From Polynucleobacter sp. MWH-Braz-FAM2G (lineage in GTDB: Bacteria; Pseudomonadota; Gammaproteobacteria; Burkholderiales; Burkholderiaceae), in contig NZ_CP061300.1 in the NCBI RefSeq assembly GCF_018687635.1, positions 1,054,001-1,118,000 on the forward strand: a DNA stretch of 64,000 nucleotides, written 5' to 3'. Below the pieces are notes generated by a model. That model saw nothing but the letters and a program-made list of their open reading frames with translations. It was not told where the DNA came from and made no database searches. This document shows positions 63,175 to 64,000 of this stretch, piece by piece. A program made the position numbers and the translations under genes. Each line of letters opens with the position of its first letter. Position 1 is the first letter of the stretch.

Positions 63175-63192
63175 GTGACTATTTGATGACAG
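63175..63192 (-). promoter_or_regulatory. Candidate Pho box of the pst operon
   Basis: On the minus strand CTGTCATCAAATAGTCAC: half-sites 7/7 and 4/7 on an 11-bp period, with -10-like TATCGT 10 bp further on. About 60 bp before the pstS start. Confidence 0.7.
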
Positions 63193-63253
63193 TCCAATAA
63201 ATATAAATATTTTCCTTATAAATCAATAACTTACTTATTATTTATAAGTCTGT

Positions 63254-64000
63254 TCAAATGATTCTTTTAACTTTCAAAGCTCCATAGACGGAAGCACCAG
63301 CAATTGACATGAGCGTCATTACCTCATAAAAAGATCCTCTTAAGCCCGGAAGATCTTCCATATTCATGCCCATAATTCCAGTAAGCAGAGTCATTGGTAA
63401 AAAAATGACTGTCATTACAGACAAAATCTGCAAGTTCTTGGCATTAAATTCGGCCACATGAGCGGCTTGTTCATCTTGCAGAACTTTTGCCCGATCATAA
63501 AGACTTGAGATTTCTTGCGCCAAGTAGGAAAGTAGATCTAAATCATCCACAAGACGATTTTTGTCCTCGTCTCCAAACCAATAAGGAGGTCTCTTGACGA
63601 GCCTATGAAGAGCCACTAATTCAGGGGAAAAATGCCTTCTCAAACGACTACATTGAATCCGTATCCTGCCTAGATTTTCGTGCTCAGGAAAATCTTTACC
63701 TCTGAGAAGATTTTCCTCTAGCGCATCCATATTCTCGGATAGATGCACCAATAAGGAACGCAGATGTTCTGCACGTAGATCAAGCAATTCATGAAATAAC
63801 TCGATAATGGATGCAGGATTTAGCTGTCCATTTCTCAAATCAGCGCGCAACGTATCGGTGGTTCTTAATGGGTTATTTCTCAAGGAAATCATTAGCCTGG
63901 GGGTCACAATAGCCCATAGGGTGCCCAATCCGGCATCTCCGCCCTCCTCGCCAAATTCCTGTTGAAAGTCATTCATCACCATCAATAGGCAATCATTCAG
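63254..64000 (-). CDS. CorA/ZntB-like metal ion transporter, 5' part outside window
   Basis: At least 248 residues; the frame is open through the window edge (LNDCLLMVMNDFQQEFGEEG), so the N-terminus lies beyond 64000. A long helical stalk is followed by two C-terminal membrane segments with the CorA signature GMN (TGIMGMNMEDLPG). Divalent cation (Mg or Zn) transport. The ZntB-like or CorA subtype cannot be decided from this part. Confidence 0.88.
   Translation of the reverse strand: MNDCLLMVMNDFQQEFGEEGGDAGLGTLWAIVTPRLMISLRNNPLRTTDTLRADLRNGQLNPASIIELFHELLDLRAEHLRSLLVHLSENMDALEENLLRGKDFPEHENLGRIRIQCSRLRRHFSPELVALHRLVKRPPYWFGDEDKNRLVDDLDLLSYLAQEISSLYDRAKVLQDEQAAHVAEFNAKNLQILSVMTVIFLPMTLLTGIMGMNMEDLPGLRGSFYEVMTLMSIAGASVYGALKVKRII

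Overview
The window reads as chromosome of a low-GC betaproteobacterium of the Burkholderiaceae, most likely Polynucleobacter or a close freshwater relative. This rests on recognising the proteins (enolase, Hsp33, GltX, HolB, Tmk, MltG, PstSCAB-PhoUBR) and on the compact gene packing with many 1-30 bp gaps and ATGA overlaps. It is an inference, since no rRNA gene is present to confirm it.

Layout. 1-3882 is core housekeeping (3' part of eno, ftsB, hslO, gltX), followed by a tRNA-Ala/Glu/Asp cluster (3961-4273). A 6.4 kb integrative element (about 4274-10696) sits in the 3' end of tRNA-Asp. It is bounded by a 16-bp direct repeat and carries a P4-type tyrosine integrase, an AlpA-like regulator, a Cys-rich small protein, a helical protein and four cargo genes I cannot assign. 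The region 10729-14340 holds a fatty-acid-hydroxylase-like protein, an alpha/beta hydrolase, a DUF4118-like membrane protein, an acyl carrier protein and a ketoacyl synthase. 14343-34903 is mostly core or conserved genes: HNH protein, DUF3108, K+ channel, ankyrin protein, tatD-holB-tmk-mltG, ygfZ, selO, msrB, yciB-bolA, parvulin, aroC, yihY, wrbA and an FAD oxidase. 35003-44663 carries small proteins, two PPK2 polyphosphate kinases, a dehalogenase-like hydrolase, two lipoproteins, tRNA-Arg and tRNA-Pro, a ZnuD-like TonB receptor, a split chromate transporter and a CYTH-like protein.

The most coherent biology is in 42.9-63.1 kb, a concentration of phosphate-starvation functions. It contains PPK2; an acyltransferase divergent from a PlcP-like phosphoesterase / Agt-like glycosyltransferase / DgkA / OlsB-like operon (membrane lipid remodelling); Ppx; an alkaline phosphatase with an MgtC-family protein; and the complete pstSCAB-phoU-phoB-phoR operon. 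By eye I find PhoB-box-like 11-bp direct repeats upstream of ppk2, plcP, ppx, the alkaline phosphatase and pstS, and a weaker one before a 66-aa orphan gene. Several are followed 10-12 bp later by a -10-like hexamer. The inference is that one PhoR-PhoB regulon links phosphate uptake, phosphate scavenging, polyphosphate turnover and replacement of phospholipids by glycolipids and ornithine lipids.

The least explained sequence is the tRNA-Asp island. It contains orphan cargo, three tandem TTACCAA pairs that look like integrase arm sites (one with a degenerate core inside the island, suggesting a composite of two insertions), and a 29-bp operator-like element repeated before alpA and before int.
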